DNA of 64,000 nt, taken from positions 108,679 through 172,678 of the forward strand of contig NZ_JAGEPF010000025.1 in NCBI RefSeq assembly GCF_017573465.1, written 5' to 3'. Position numbers and translations under genes: made by a program. A model generated the notes under the pieces. That model was given only the letters and a program-made list of their open reading frames with translations, was not told where the DNA came from and made no database searches. Each line of letters starts with the position of its first letter. The stretch's first letter is position 1. The stretch is from Actinomadura violacea. Its GTDB lineage: Bacteria > Actinomycetota > Actinomycetes > Streptosporangiales > Streptosporangiaceae. Below are positions 1 through 8,745 of this stretch, in pieces.

Positions 1-392
1 GGCACGATAGCCAGCGCGAACAGCACGCCCTGCGCGACCAGCAGCGTCCCCGGGCCGTCATGGATCCAGTACAGCGGCGCCAGCACCGCGAGGATCGGCG
101 AGAAGTGGTCGCCGAGCACCGAGAAGCCCGGCCCGAACCCGTTGTGGACGCCCTTGACGATCGCGACCGGCGCCCCGAACCGGCTGTAGGACCGGACCGC
201 CTGGTCGAAGATCACCAGGTCGTAGGTGCTGTCCCGGAAGGCGCGCAGGCGCAGCAGCGCGTACCCCGAGTCGAGCGCGGCGCTCGCCAGGACCAGCGCT
301 GCGAGCGCCCACGCGCGCCGCCGCGCCAGCACGCCGGTACGTCCGCCGCCGTCCGCCGGTTCCCGCACCGCGACCGCACCCGCCTCCGCCAC
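1..392 (-). CDS. DUF2079 family membrane protein (N-terminal part only)
   Basis: The gene reads leftwards and runs off the window, so only about 130 N-terminal residues are visible. A GTG at 390-392 opens a frame with a short charged start, a first hydrophobic helix at about residues 28-40, and the block YDLVIFDQAVRSYSRFG followed by a GDHFSPIL motif, which I recognise as the opening of DUF2079. These are multi-spanning membrane proteins that resemble GT-C glycosyltransferases; a transferase role is suspected for the family but unproven here. It starts 28 bases after the stop of the FtsX permease on the same strand, so it may be the last gene of that operon. No strong ribosome binding site is seen, only a G-run about 18 bases upstream. 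The C-terminal two thirds or more is missing because of the window edge, not because of a mutation. Confidence 0.75.
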   Translation of the reverse strand, partial: MAEAGAVAVREPADGGGRTGVLARRRAWALAALVLASAALDSGYALLRLRAFRDSTYDLVIFDQAVRSYSRFGAPVAIVKGVHNGFGPGFSVLGDHFSPILAVLAPLYWIHDGPGTLLVAQGVLFALAIV

Positions 393-420
393 GCGCCGGA
401 CGCTACCAGCCCCCCAGCCG

Positions 421-3057
421 TCAGTCGGCGGGCCGGTGCGTCAGGGGCAGGCCGCGCCTGGTGAACACGGCGGCGGCCAGCACCGCCAGCAGCGGGACGG
501 CCACGCCGACGATCAGCAGGATCGGCCACGGCACGTCCAGGGTCGGACCGTGACCGGGCACCGCGGGCGTCCCGTCCGGGCGGGCCGGGATCGTCGCCAC
601 CGCGGTGAGCGGGCGGGCGACCGCGACGCCCGGCACGAACCCGGCCGCGATGCCGAGCCAGCAGCCGAGGACGGCGACGAACCCGGCCTGGCCCATCGCC
701 AGCGCGCGGCGGGTGCGCGGGCGGGCGCCGATCGCGGCGAGCGTCGCCAGGTCGGGGCGGGCGTCCGCGGCCGCGAGCCCGGTGGCGATCATCGTGCCGC
801 CGAAGGCGAGGACGGCTCCGGCGACGGCGAGCGCGAGCAGCATCGGCGGCCGCGACCGGCTCGGGCCGCGCTCGACGTAGACGGCGCCGTCGGCGCTGAA
901 ACCGGCGACCACCTCGGCCAGCCGGGCCTGCTCCGCCCGGGTGACCCGGTGGTCGGCCCGGTCGATGCCGAGCGCCTCGGTCCGCGCGGGCACCCCGACC
1001 CGGGCCGCGGCCGACGGCGGCACGATCGCCTGGACGTGCGGGTCCTCGGGCACGGCGACGGCCGGGATGCCGCGCACCTTGCGCAGCGTGTGCTGCCGGT
1101 CGTCCTTCCAGTACGTGACGGCCGCGGTCGTGGTGCCGCCGGGGAGTGGCCGGGACGCGAAGACGACGACCTTGCCCGCGGCGAGCGCGGCCGTCACGGC
1201 GGGGTCGTCGCGGCCGAGGAGCATGCGGGCCTCCCGCGCGCCGCCCACGACGTTGTCGAACCGGATCGTCCGGGTCGGCGCCGGGCCCGCCGCGAACGCG
1301 ACGGCCGGGCACTTAGCGGTGTCGGCCTGCCCGCACACCGCCCCCTCCCCCGGCAGCACCCGCAGCGGGAGCACCGGCACGCCGGGCAGTTCCCGCTCGA
1401 CCGCCGCCTTGACGGCGTCCGCCCGCCCCGGCGGCGTGCTGACCGTCGCGGAGCCGAGCGGCAGCGTGGCCTCGTAGTCGAGGCGCTCCTGCCGGGCGTC
1501 GCTGGCGACGCCGATCGCGAACACGGTGATCCCGGCGACCGCCGCCATGATCGCGGCGACGACCGGGGCGGCGCGGCCCCGGTTGCGGGCCCCGTCCCGG
1601 ACGGCGAGGCGCAGCGGCAGCGGGAGCCACCGGGCGCCCCGGCCGGCCGCGCCGACCAGCCACGGCGTGGCCATGACGCAGCCGAGGACGATCGCGGCGG
1701 CGCCCAGCGCGGCGCCGAGCTCGTGCAGCGCGGCGGTGCCGAACAGGCAGGCGGCGATGCCGGCCAGCACGAGGACGGCGCCCGCGGCGGGCCAGCCGCG
1801 GCGCGCCCGCCCGGCCTCGCGGCGCCCGGCGAGCGCGGCGACGACGTCCATCCGGGCGGCCTGCAGGGCGGGCACGAGGGCGGCGAGGACGCCGCTGCCC
1901 GCGCCGAGCAGCATCGTCAGGCCGACCAGCGTCCACGGCACCTCGTACGGGCCGAGGACGACGCCGAAGTACGCTTTGGCCAGCGGTTTCGCGGCGGCCA
2001 CCACGAGCAGGCCGAGCAGCGCCCCGGCCACCGCGGCGGCGCCCCCGAGGACCACGCCGCCCGCCAGCACGATGGTGCGCAGGTGCCGGGCGTCGCCGCC
2101 GCACGCGGCGACCAGCGCGAGCCGGTGCCGCTGCCGCCGCACGCCGACCGCGAACGCGGGCCCGGCGAGCAGCACGACCTCCAGCACGACGATGGCGACG
2201 GCCATCGCGACGGTCGCGGCGGCGGCGCCGTCCGGGCCCCCGCCCTCCTCGGTCACCGCCCGGGCCTGCGGCGGCGGGTCGGAGACGACCGCGCGGGACA
2301 GCACGGTGATCCCGCTCTTGTTCAGCGCGGTCACCGCGTCCCAGGTCACCGGGCCGGCCCCGGCGACCAGCCATTGCGGGCGCGGCGACGGCGCGCCCGG
2401 CACCGCGCCGGGCAGGGTGAGCGCGACGGCCTTCCCGGGCTCGCGCGGGTCCCGGACGTGCCCGACCACCTGCGCGGTCGTCCCCGCCCGGTCGATCTGG
2501 ACGGTCGCGCCGACGGGGAAGCCGAGCGAGGGCGCGAGCGCCACCTCGCCGGGCTTCGCGGGCGCCCGGCCGCCGGTGATCTCGAGGATGCCGCGGGCCA
2601 TCGGGTCGCGCAGGTCGAGGCCGATGTGGTCGGCGGCGCGGTAGCCGCGGGCGGTCTTGAGGGCGACGCGCCCGCCGGTCTCCAGCGGCCGGACGCGCGC
2701 CGACGGCCCGAACGCCGCGGCGACCCGCCGGGTGATCTCCGGGGTCGTCCAGGGCCGCCCGGCGTCGTCGGCGGACGCCGCGTCCCCGCCGGACGTGCCC
2801 GGCGCGCTGGAGAACCCCTGGTCGTCGAAGGTCTGCTGGACCGGGGCGCGGCCGGCGCCGGTGAGCCGGGCGTCGGCGGCGCCGATCTCGTACGGCAGCG
2901 ACTCGCGCGGCGACCAGTCGCCGGTCTTGAACAGCACGGCGAGCGCGACGACCGCCATCACCGGCAGGCCGATCATGCAGACGACGAGCGCGGTGCGGCC
3001 CTTGGCGCGCAGCGCGTCGCGGCGGGCGAGGCGCAGCGCGGCGCGGCGGCCGCTCAC
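421..3057 (-). CDS. ABC transporter permease, FtsX/MacB type
   Basis: This 878-residue protein is the membrane part of an exporter of the MacB/LolCDE class, working with the ATPase encoded just upstream. It has two FtsX-like units: an N-terminal helix (about residues 25-45), a large extracytoplasmic domain, then three helices around residues 280-400, followed by a second copy of the layout ending in helices near the C-terminus. The GTG start at 3055-3057 is chosen because it overlaps the ATPase stop as GTGA, which gives translational coupling; longer versions of the frame would run into the ATPase gene. The substrate is unknown. Because the operon begins with a PadR repressor, export of a toxic or signalling small molecule or lipid is plausible, but that is inference. 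Confidence 0.88.
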   Translation of the reverse strand: MSGRRAALRLARRDALRAKGRTALVVCMIGLPVMAVVALAVLFKTGDWSPRESLPYEIGAADARLTGAGRAPVQQTFDDQGFSSAPGTSGGDAASADDAGRPWTTPEITRRVAAAFGPSARVRPLETGGRVALKTARGYRAADHIGLDLRDPMARGILEITGGRAPAKPGEVALAPSLGFPVGATVQIDRAGTTAQVVGHVRDPREPGKAVALTLPGAVPGAPSPRPQWLVAGAGPVTWDAVTALNKSGITVLSRAVVSDPPPQARAVTEEGGGPDGAAAATVAMAVAIVVLEVVLLAGPAFAVGVRRQRHRLALVAACGGDARHLRTIVLAGGVVLGGAAAVAGALLGLLVVAAAKPLAKAYFGVVLGPYEVPWTLVGLTMLLGAGSGVLAALVPALQAARMDVVAALAGRREAGRARRGWPAAGAVLVLAGIAACLFGTAALHELGAALGAAAIVLGCVMATPWLVGAAGRGARWLPLPLRLAVRDGARNRGRAAPVVAAIMAAVAGITVFAIGVASDARQERLDYEATLPLGSATVSTPPGRADAVKAAVERELPGVPVLPLRVLPGEGAVCGQADTAKCPAVAFAAGPAPTRTIRFDNVVGGAREARMLLGRDDPAVTAALAAGKVVVFASRPLPGGTTTAAVTYWKDDRQHTLRKVRGIPAVAVPEDPHVQAIVPPSAAARVGVPARTEALGIDRADHRVTRAEQARLAEVVAGFSADGAVYVERGPSRSRPPMLLALAVAGAVLAFGGTMIATGLAAADARPDLATLAAIGARPRTRRALAMGQAGFVAVLGCWLGIAAGFVPGVAVARPLTAVATIPARPDGTPAVPGHGPTLDVPWPILLIVGVAVPLLAVLAAAVFTRRGLPLTHRPAD

Positions 3058-3767
3058 CGCGCGTCCAGCAGCGTCTCGGGGCCGGTGCGGCCGGGGGTGG
3101 AGTCGACCATCCGGCCGTCCCGCAGGAACACGACCCGGTCGGCCCACGCGGCGTGCCTCGACTCGTGCGTGACCATCAGGCAGGCGGCGCCCTCGTCGCA
3201 GCGGGCCCGCAGCGCACGCATGATCTCCTCGCCGGCGTGGCTGTCGAGGGCGCCGGTCGGCTCGTCGGCCAGCAGGAGCCGGCGGTCGCCGACGAGCGCG
3301 CGGGCGATCGCGACGCGCTGCTGCTGGCCGCCCGACAGCTCGTCCGGGAAGCGTTCGGCCAGGTCGCCGATGCCGGTCGCCTCCAGCGCCCGGTGCGCCT
3401 CGCGCCGGGCGCGGCGCGCGCGGACCCCGTCGAGCTCGCGCGGCAGCATCACGTTCTCCACGGCGGTGAGCGCGGGGATGAGGTTGAGGTCCTGGAAGAC
3501 GTAGCCGACGGCGCGGCGGCGCAGCGCCGCCCGCGCGGCGGGCCCGAGCGCGCCGGCGTCGGCGCCCGCGACGGCGATCCGCCCGGAGGTCGGCGTGTCG
3601 AGGCCGCCGGCCAGCGTCAGCAGCGTCGACTTGCCGGAGCCCGACGGGCCCATCACGGCGACGAACTCGCCCTCCGCGACGTCCAGGGTCACGTTCCGCA
3701 GGGCGTGCACGAGCCCGGCCCCGGTCCCGTGGTCGCGGGACACGTCCCGCATCGCGAGCACGCTCAC
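3054..3767 (-). CDS. ABC transporter ATP-binding protein, MacB/LolD type
   Basis: The 237-residue protein is a complete ABC ATPase: Walker A GPSGSGKS at 40-47, Q-loop Gln92, signature LSGGQ at 144-148, Walker B LLLADEP at 164-170 with the catalytic Glu, and switch His201. The insert and signature style match the LolD/MacB subfamily that pairs with FtsX permeases. The GTG start at 3765-3767 overlaps the PadR stop (GTGA), and its own stop overlaps the permease start in the same way, so padR, ATPase and permease form one tightly coupled operon. It should drive the permease encoded next to it, at the cytoplasmic face of the membrane. Confidence 0.93.
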   Translation of the reverse strand: MSVLAMRDVSRDHGTGAGLVHALRNVTLDVAEGEFVAVMGPSGSGKSTLLTLAGGLDTPTSGRIAVAGADAGALGPAARAALRRRAVGYVFQDLNLIPALTAVENVMLPRELDGVRARRARREAHRALEATGIGDLAERFPDELSGGQQQRVAIARALVGDRRLLLADEPTGALDSHAGEEIMRALRARCDEGAACLMVTHESRHAAWADRVVFLRDGRMVDSTPGRTGPETLLDAR

Positions 3768-4360
3768 CGGCTCGTCTCCTCGATCGGGGCGTCCTGCGGC
3801 GCGGCGTCCTGTGGAGCGCCGGGCGGCGCGGCGGGGGCGGTGCGGACGGCGAACGCCTCGCAGTGGTCCAGCCAGCGGACCTCGGCCTCCGCCTGGAAGA
3901 TCATCGACTCGAGGACCAGCCGCCAGGCGCGGTCGCCCTGGTCGGACGGCTCGGCCGGGGCCGCCGCCTTGACCCGGGTGAGGTCCTGGAGGGTGCGCAG
4001 GGTGGCGGTGCGCTGCGCCTGGACGACCTGCCGGACGTCCACACCGGGCGTGGTGACGGCCATCGCGAGCTTGATCGCCAGCTCGTCGCGGGGCCGGTCG
4101 GCGCGGGCGACCGGGGTGGCGAACCACGCCAGCACGTCGTCGCGGCCGGCCGCGGTGATCCGGTAGACGAACCGGCCCTCGTCGTCGGCGCCGACGCGGG
4201 TGACCAGGTCGTCGCGCTCGAGCCGGGACAGCGTCGAGTACACCTGGCCGATGTTGAGCGGCCAGGACGACCCCGTGGACGCCTCGAACTCGGCGCGCAG
4301 CTGGTAGCCGTAGCGGGGGCCCTGGGACAGCAGGGCCAGCAGGCCGTGACGTATGGACAT
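3764..4360 (-). CDS. PadR family transcriptional repressor
   Basis: The protein of 198 residues has the N-terminal winged helix of PadR regulators (LLALLSQGPRYGYQLRAEFE, then a VYSTLSRLERDDLV recognition region) and a longer C-terminal helical part typical of the PadR-s2/Vir class that dimerises. The ATG at 4358-4360 is preferred over one 36 bases upstream because the PadR domain starts exactly there and the upstream ATG lies inside the operator. It is the first gene of the efflux operon and the operator dyads lie directly upstream, so it most likely represses its own operon until a ligand is bound. PadR proteins of this kind commonly control an adjacent ABC exporter. Confidence 0.9.
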   Translation of the reverse strand: MSIRHGLLALLSQGPRYGYQLRAEFEASTGSSWPLNIGQVYSTLSRLERDDLVTRVGADDEGRFVYRITAAGRDDVLAWFATPVARADRPRDELAIKLAMAVTTPGVDVRQVVQAQRTATLRTLQDLTRVKAAAPAEPSDQGDRAWRLVLESMIFQAEAEVRWLDHCEAFAVRTAPAAPPGAPQDAAPQDAPIEETSR

Positions 4361-4366
4361 GATCAC

Positions 4367-4410
4367 GAGTATGCATACTCGGTATCCATGACGCAATACC
4401 GAGTATGCAT
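4367..4410. promoter_or_regulatory. PadR operator: paired inverted repeats
   Basis: A perfect 15-base inverted repeat, ATGCATACTCGGTAT (4371-4385) and ATACCGAGTATGCAT (4396-4410), is separated by 10 bases. The left arm overlaps a further 14-base palindrome GAGTATGCATACTC (4367-4380). It begins 6 bases upstream of the padR start codon and is strikingly AT-rich for this genome. The position and the TAT/ATA half-sites fit PadR-type operators; the link to this PadR is inferred from adjacency. Confidence 0.8.
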
Positions 4411-4497
4411 CCCGAAGGACACGCTACCGGAATTTCACTGTGCGCGACCATCTCACGCCTTACCGTGACCATGTCCCCGGCCGATCAGGAGAGAAGC

Positions 4498-5310
4498 GTG
4501 ACCTCCGACAGCACGATCAGCGTCCTGCGCGACGTCCTGCGCGTGTACGACCACCGGTACCTCGACCTCGACCGCCGGCAGCGGGAGCGGCTCGTCGACG
4601 GCACCCGCCGGGTCATCGGCGACGAGGGCCTCAGCGACGCCGCCCGCGCCGCGCTGCCCGCCGCCGACCGGCTGCGCGCCTTCTGCATCCAGTACGGCCT
4701 GCGCGAGGAGCTGGAGCGGCTGATCCGCGACGAGGTGGACGGCAGCCCCGCCGGCGCCGTCGTGGTCGGCGGCCGGATCTACGCGATGTACCCCTACCTG
4801 CGCGGCGTCCCCCGCCAGGACGCCGACATCACCACCGAGGTCGGCGTCGAGCACCGCCTCGACGCGGTGGCCTGGCAGGGCAGGCGCGTCCGGATCCGCG
4901 GCACCGCCGTGCTGGAGCGGGTCGAGACGAACCGGACGGTCGTGGACGTCGTCCTGCGCGAGCGGACCACCGGCAAGGAGCACGTGTTCCCCGCCGGCCC
5001 CCGCCCGGGCCCCGGCACCGGGACCGGTGGGTTCGAGGCGCTCGCCGACCCGTCCGGCGTCGAGCCCGGCCGCTGGGACGTGCACGTCGCCGCGACCGCG
5101 CACGGCGTGACCCGCGAGGCCCGCTTCGGCACCCGCCGCGCCGACGGCCTGAAGACCGCGCCGCAGCGCCGCACCGTGGGCGGCCACCACGTCTCGGTGT
5201 ACTTCACCAAGGGCGGGCACCTGGCGCTGGTGATCCGCGAGGACGCCGGCGCGACGTCCCTGCGCGCCCGCATCCGCCGCCGCCTCTCCCGCGCCGCCGC
5301 GCCCCGCTGA
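4498..5310 (+). CDS. Unknown protein, possible free-standing C-terminal domain of TarP/TagF-like glycosyltransferases
   Basis: The 270-residue soluble protein has no signal peptide or membrane helix. It opens with an alpha-helical part (LRDVLRVYDHRYLDLDRRQRERLVDG, split here as two helices up to about residue 100) and continues with beta-rich sequence in which the segments YAMYPYLRG, a DITTEV strand and LDAVAWQGRRVRIRGTA are distinctive. I associate this pattern with the C-terminal, immunoglobulin-like region that follows the catalytic domain in actinobacterial family 2 glycosyltransferases of wall-polymer synthesis. Here no catalytic domain precedes it. The GTG at 4498 is chosen for the AGGAGAG at 4488-4494; an ATG at 4471 is the alternative. 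It is divergent from padR and could share its operator. The family assignment is from memory of motifs and is tentative. Confidence 0.5.
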   Translation: MTSDSTISVLRDVLRVYDHRYLDLDRRQRERLVDGTRRVIGDEGLSDAARAALPAADRLRAFCIQYGLREELERLIRDEVDGSPAGAVVVGGRIYAMYPYLRGVPRQDADITTEVGVEHRLDAVAWQGRRVRIRGTAVLERVETNRTVVDVVLRERTTGKEHVFPAGPRPGPGTGTGGFEALADPSGVEPGRWDVHVAATAHGVTREARFGTRRADGLKTAPQRRTVGGHHVSVYFTKGGHLALVIREDAGATSLRARIRRRLSRAAAPR

Positions 5311-5320
5311 GAAACGCCGA

Positions 5321-5351
5321 ACGGGGGCGGGCGCCGCGCGCCCGCCCCCGT
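5321..5351. terminator. Bidirectional terminator between convergent genes
   Basis: A perfect 14-base stem, ACGGGGGCGGGCGC (5321-5334) with its complement at 5338-5351, closes a 3-base loop. It lies 10 bases after the rightward gene's stop and 12 bases after ilvC's stop, serving both convergent genes. There is no long U-tract, as is usual in very GC-rich actinomycetes. Confidence 0.8.
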
Positions 5352-5363
5352 CGCGAACTCCTG

Positions 5364-6356
5364 CTAGTCGTTGATCCAGCTCATCATCGGGCGCAGCTCC
5401 GCACCGGTCTTCTCGATCGGGTGCTCGGCGAGCTGCTCGCGGTACTTGCCGAACTGGGCCTGGCCGCCCTCGAACTCCTCCACCAGCTCCTTGGCGTACT
5501 CGCCGGACTGGATCTCGCCGAGGATCTTCTTCATCGCGGCCTTGGTCTCCGGCGTGATCACGCGCGGGCCGCGGCTGTAGCCGCCGTACTCGGCGTTGTC
5601 GGAGACCGACCAGTACATCTTGGAGATGCCGCCCTCGTACATCAGGTCGACGATCAGCTTCAGCTCGTGCAGCACCTCGAAGTAGGCGACCTCCGGCTGG
5701 TAGCCGGCCTCGGTCAGCACCTCGAAACCAGCCTTGACCAGCTCGGACGCGCCGCCGCACAGCACGGCCTGCTCGCCGAACAGGTCGGTCTCGGTCTCCT
5801 CGGTGAAGGTGGTCTTGATGCCGCCCGCGCGCAGGCCGCCGATGCCCTTGGCGTAGGACAGCGCCAGCGGCCACGCGTTGCCGGAGGCGTCCTTCTCCAC
5901 CGCCACGATCACCGGGACGCCGCGGCCCGCGACGAACTGGCGGCGGACCAGGTGGCCCGGGCCCTTCGGCGCGACCATCGCCACGTCCACGCCCTCCGGG
6001 GGCTGGACGAGGCCGTAGCGGATGCTGAAGCCGTGCCCGAAGAACAGCGCGTCGCCCTCGACCAGGGCCGGCTTGATGTCCTTCTCGAAGATCTCGCGGT
6101 GGTGGTGGTCGGGGGCCAGCAGCATGACGAGGTCGGCCTCCTCGGCCGCCTCCGCCGGGGTGACCACGCGCAGGCCCTCGGCCTCGGCCAGCTCACGGCT
6201 GGCCGACCCCTCGCGGAGCCCCACCCGCACGTCGACGCCGGAGTCGCGCAGCGACAGCGCGTGCGCGTGCCCCTGGCTGCCGTACCCGATGATCGCGACG
6301 TGCCGGCCCTGGATCACGCTCAGGTCGGCGGCGTCGTCGTAGAACATCTCAGCCAC
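5364..6356 (-). CDS. ilvC: Ketol-acid reductoisomerase
   Basis: The 330-residue class I enzyme converts acetolactate or acetohydroxybutyrate to the dihydroxy acid with NADPH and Mg2+ in Ile/Leu/Val synthesis. The Rossmann signature GYGSQGHAHA starts at residue 24, the cofactor loop reads GLREGS, and the C-terminal knotted domain carries the metal/substrate segment HELKLIVDLMYEGG. Length and the C-terminal end (MMSWIND) are normal for actinobacterial IlvC. It is the last gene of ilvB-ilvN-ilvC, 69 bases after ilvN, with a small hairpin in the gap and a strong terminator after it. Expression should follow the ilvB attenuator. Confidence 0.98.
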   Translation of the reverse strand: MAEMFYDDAADLSVIQGRHVAIIGYGSQGHAHALSLRDSGVDVRVGLREGSASRELAEAEGLRVVTPAEAAEEADLVMLLAPDHHHREIFEKDIKPALVEGDALFFGHGFSIRYGLVQPPEGVDVAMVAPKGPGHLVRRQFVAGRGVPVIVAVEKDASGNAWPLALSYAKGIGGLRAGGIKTTFTEETETDLFGEQAVLCGGASELVKAGFEVLTEAGYQPEVAYFEVLHELKLIVDLMYEGGISKMYWSVSDNAEYGGYSRGPRVITPETKAAMKKILGEIQSGEYAKELVEEFEGGQAQFGKYREQLAEHPIEKTGAELRPMMSWIND

Positions 6357-6396
6357 AGTGCTGTTGCCTTTCTTCGATGTGGTTTTACGTCTCGGG

Positions 6397-6413
6397 CCGG
6401 GCCGCGCGCCCGG
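6397..6413 (-). other. Small hairpin in the ilvN-ilvC gap
   Basis: CCGGGC (6397-6402) pairs with GCCCGG (6408-6413) across a 5-base loop, about 12 bases after the ilvN stop. It may stabilise or process the ilv transcript, as intercistronic hairpins often do. No U-tract follows, so read-through into ilvC is expected. Confidence 0.4.
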
Positions 6414-6425
6414 TCGGGCGTCGGT

Positions 6426-6950
6426 TCAGGCGCTGCGGTCGATGGCGCGCAGCGAGCGGTCGGTGATGGACCGGGCGCCGCGTCCGATCGCCACCATGCC
6501 GGACTGGACGAGCTCCTTGATGCCGAACGGCTCGAGGACCTTGATGAAGGCGTCCAGCTTGTCGCGGTTGCCGGTGGCCTCGATCGTGACCGCGTCGGGC
6601 GCCACGTCGACCACCTTGGCACGGAACAGCGTGACGGTCTCCAGGACCTGCGAGCGGGTCTCGGCGTCCGCGCGGACCTTGACCAGCACCAGCTCGCGCT
6701 GGACCGACGCCGGCTGCTCCAGCTCGACGATCTTCAGCACGTTGATCAGCTTGTTCAGCTGCTTGGTGACCTGCTCGAGCGGCAGTTCGGCGACGTTCAC
6801 CACGATCGTCATCCGGGAGATGTCCGGGTGCTCGGTGGTGCCGACCGCGAGGGACTCGATGTTGAAGCCGCGGCGGGAGAACAGGGCCGCGACCCGCGCG
6901 AGGATGCCCGGCTTGTTCTCCACCAGGACCGAGAGGGTGTGCGAGCTCAT
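6426..6950 (-). CDS. ilvN: Acetolactate synthase regulatory (small) subunit
   Basis: The 174-residue protein starts with the ACT domain (HTLSVLVENKPGILARVAALFSRRGFN) that binds valine for feedback inhibition, followed by the C-terminal ALS small-subunit domain that activates the catalytic subunit. Length is typical for the IlvN/IlvH family. Its ATG lies one base after the ilvB stop, so the two subunits are translationally linked and made together. The enzyme acts in the cytoplasm on pyruvate and 2-ketobutyrate. No unusual residue was noticed in the ACT glycine-rich turn. Confidence 0.97.
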   Translation of the reverse strand: MSSHTLSVLVENKPGILARVAALFSRRGFNIESLAVGTTEHPDISRMTIVVNVAELPLEQVTKQLNKLINVLKIVELEQPASVQRELVLVKVRADAETRSQVLETVTLFRAKVVDVAPDAVTIEATGNRDKLDAFIKVLEPFGIKELVQSGMVAIGRGARSITDRSLRAIDRSA

Positions 6951-6951
6951 G

Positions 6952-8700
6952 TCAGTCTCCGTTCTCCCACTCGGGCGCCATGTCCCGCGCGATCTTGATG
7001 TCGTCGTTGGTGGTGCCGGCGGCGACCATCGGCCAGACCATCGCGTCCTTGTGCACCACGAAGTCGATCACGACGGGCGCGTCGTTGATCTCCATCGCCT
7101 TGGCGATGACCTCGTCCACGTCCTCGGCCTTCTCGCAGCGCAGGCCCACGCAGCCGTAGGCCTCGGCGAGCTTGACGAAGTCGGGGATCCGCTTGGCGGT
7201 GTGCAGGTTGGTGTTGGAGTAGCGGCCGTCGTAGAACAGCGTCTGCCACTGCCGGACCATGCCGAGGTTACCGTTGTTGATCACGGCGACCTTGACCGGG
7301 ATGCCCTCGATCGCGCAGGTGGCCAGCTCCTGGTTGGTCATCTGGAAGCAGCCGTCGCCGTCGATCGCCCAGACCGTGGTGTCCGGCGCGCCGACCTTGG
7401 CGCCCATCGCCGCCGGGACCGAGTACCCCATCGTCCCGGCGCCGCCGGAGTTCAGGAACGCGCCCGGCCGCTCGTACTTGATGAACTGCGCGGCCCACAT
7501 CTGGTGCTGGCCGACGCCCGCGACGTAGTACGCCTCCGGCCCGGCGATCTCGCCGATCCGCTCGATGACGTACTGCGGGGACAGCGAACCGTCCGCCGGG
7601 ACGTCGTAGCCGAGCGGGTAGGTGTCGCGCCACGCGTTGAGCTGGCGCCACCAGTCCTCGTAGTCGCCCTTGCGGCCGGCCTCGTGCTCGTTCTGCACCG
7701 CGACGATCAGGTCGGCGATGACCTCCCGGGCGTCGCCGACGATCGGGACGTCCGCGTGCCGGTTCTTGGAGATCTCCGCCGGGTCGATGTCGGCGTGCAC
7801 GACCTTGGCGTGCGGGGCGAACCCGTCGAGCTTGCCGGTGACCCGGTCGTCGAACCGGGCGCCGAGCGCGATCAGCAGGTCCGAGCGCTGCAGCGCGCCG
7901 ACCGCGCCGACGCCGCCGTGCATGCCGGGCATGCCCATGTGCAGCGGGTGGCTGTCGGGCAGCGCGCCCTTGGCCATCAGCGTGGTGACGACGGGCGCGC
8001 CGGTCAGCTCGGCGAGCACCTTCAGCTCGGCGGCCGCGCCGGCCTTCAGCACGCCGCCGCCGACGTACAGCACCGGGCGCGCCGCCTCGACGATCAGCCG
8101 TGCCGCCTCGCGGACCTGCTTGGAGTGCGGCCGGGTGACGGGCCGGTACCCGGGGAGCTGGAGCTGGACGGGCCACTGGAACTCGACCGTGGCCTGCATC
8201 GCGTCCTTGGCGATGTCGACCAGGACGGGCCCGGGCCGGCCGGTGCCGGCGATGTGGAACGCCTCGGCGATGGTGCGGGCGATGTCCTCGGCCTTGGTGA
8301 CCAGGAAGTTGTGCTTGGTGATCGGCATCGTGATGCCGGCGATGTCGGCCTCCTGGAAGCCGTCCGTCCCGATGAGGGAGGTCGCGACCTGGCCGGTGAT
8401 CGCCACCATCGGCACCGAGTCCATGTAGGCGTCGGAGATCGCGGTGACCAGGTTGGTCGCGCCGGGGCCCGAGGTGGCCATGCACACCCCGACCTTGCCG
8501 GTGACCATCGCGTAGCCCTGCGCGGCGTGGCCGGCGCCCTGCTCGTGCCGGACGAGGATGTGGCGCAGCTTGTCCGAGTCGAACAGCGGGTCGTAGGCCG
8601 GGAGGATCGCGCCGCCCGGGATGCCGAACACGGTGTCGACGCCGACGTTCTCCAGGGCGCGGACCAGCGCCTGGGCTCCCGTCATCTGTTCGGTCGTCAT
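6952..8700 (-). CDS. ilvB: Acetolactate synthase catalytic (large) subunit
   Basis: The 582-residue thiamine diphosphate/FAD enzyme condenses two pyruvates, or pyruvate with 2-ketobutyrate, the first common step to branched-chain amino acids. Visible signatures are the N-terminal catalytic Glu-containing GIPGGAILPAYDPL and RHEQGAGHAAQGYA segments, and the C-terminal TPP/Mg motif beginning GDGCFQMTNQEL and ending INN. The ATG at 8698-8700 matches the usual start of the family. A transcription attenuator precedes it, so charged Leu/Val/Ile tRNA levels probably set expression. Confidence 0.98.
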   Translation of the reverse strand: MTTEQMTGAQALVRALENVGVDTVFGIPGGAILPAYDPLFDSDKLRHILVRHEQGAGHAAQGYAMVTGKVGVCMATSGPGATNLVTAISDAYMDSVPMVAITGQVATSLIGTDGFQEADIAGITMPITKHNFLVTKAEDIARTIAEAFHIAGTGRPGPVLVDIAKDAMQATVEFQWPVQLQLPGYRPVTRPHSKQVREAARLIVEAARPVLYVGGGVLKAGAAAELKVLAELTGAPVVTTLMAKGALPDSHPLHMGMPGMHGGVGAVGALQRSDLLIALGARFDDRVTGKLDGFAPHAKVVHADIDPAEISKNRHADVPIVGDAREVIADLIVAVQNEHEAGRKGDYEDWWRQLNAWRDTYPLGYDVPADGSLSPQYVIERIGEIAGPEAYYVAGVGQHQMWAAQFIKYERPGAFLNSGGAGTMGYSVPAAMGAKVGAPDTTVWAIDGDGCFQMTNQELATCAIEGIPVKVAVINNGNLGMVRQWQTLFYDGRYSNTNLHTAKRIPDFVKLAEAYGCVGLRCEKAEDVDEVIAKAMEINDAPVVIDFVVHKDAMVWPMVAAGTTNDDIKIARDMAPEWENGD

Positions 8701-8745
8701 GATCTGGGTTTCCTTGGGAGAGAAGTTCGGGGCTCGCCGGGCAAC

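Noticed and set aside
226..3504. Long open frames on the + strand opposite the ABC permease (up to 1092 codons)
   Set aside because: They are antisense shadows caused by extreme GC bias; Arg/Ala/Gly-rich low-complexity translation, no conserved motifs, while the minus strand encodes clear ABC proteins.
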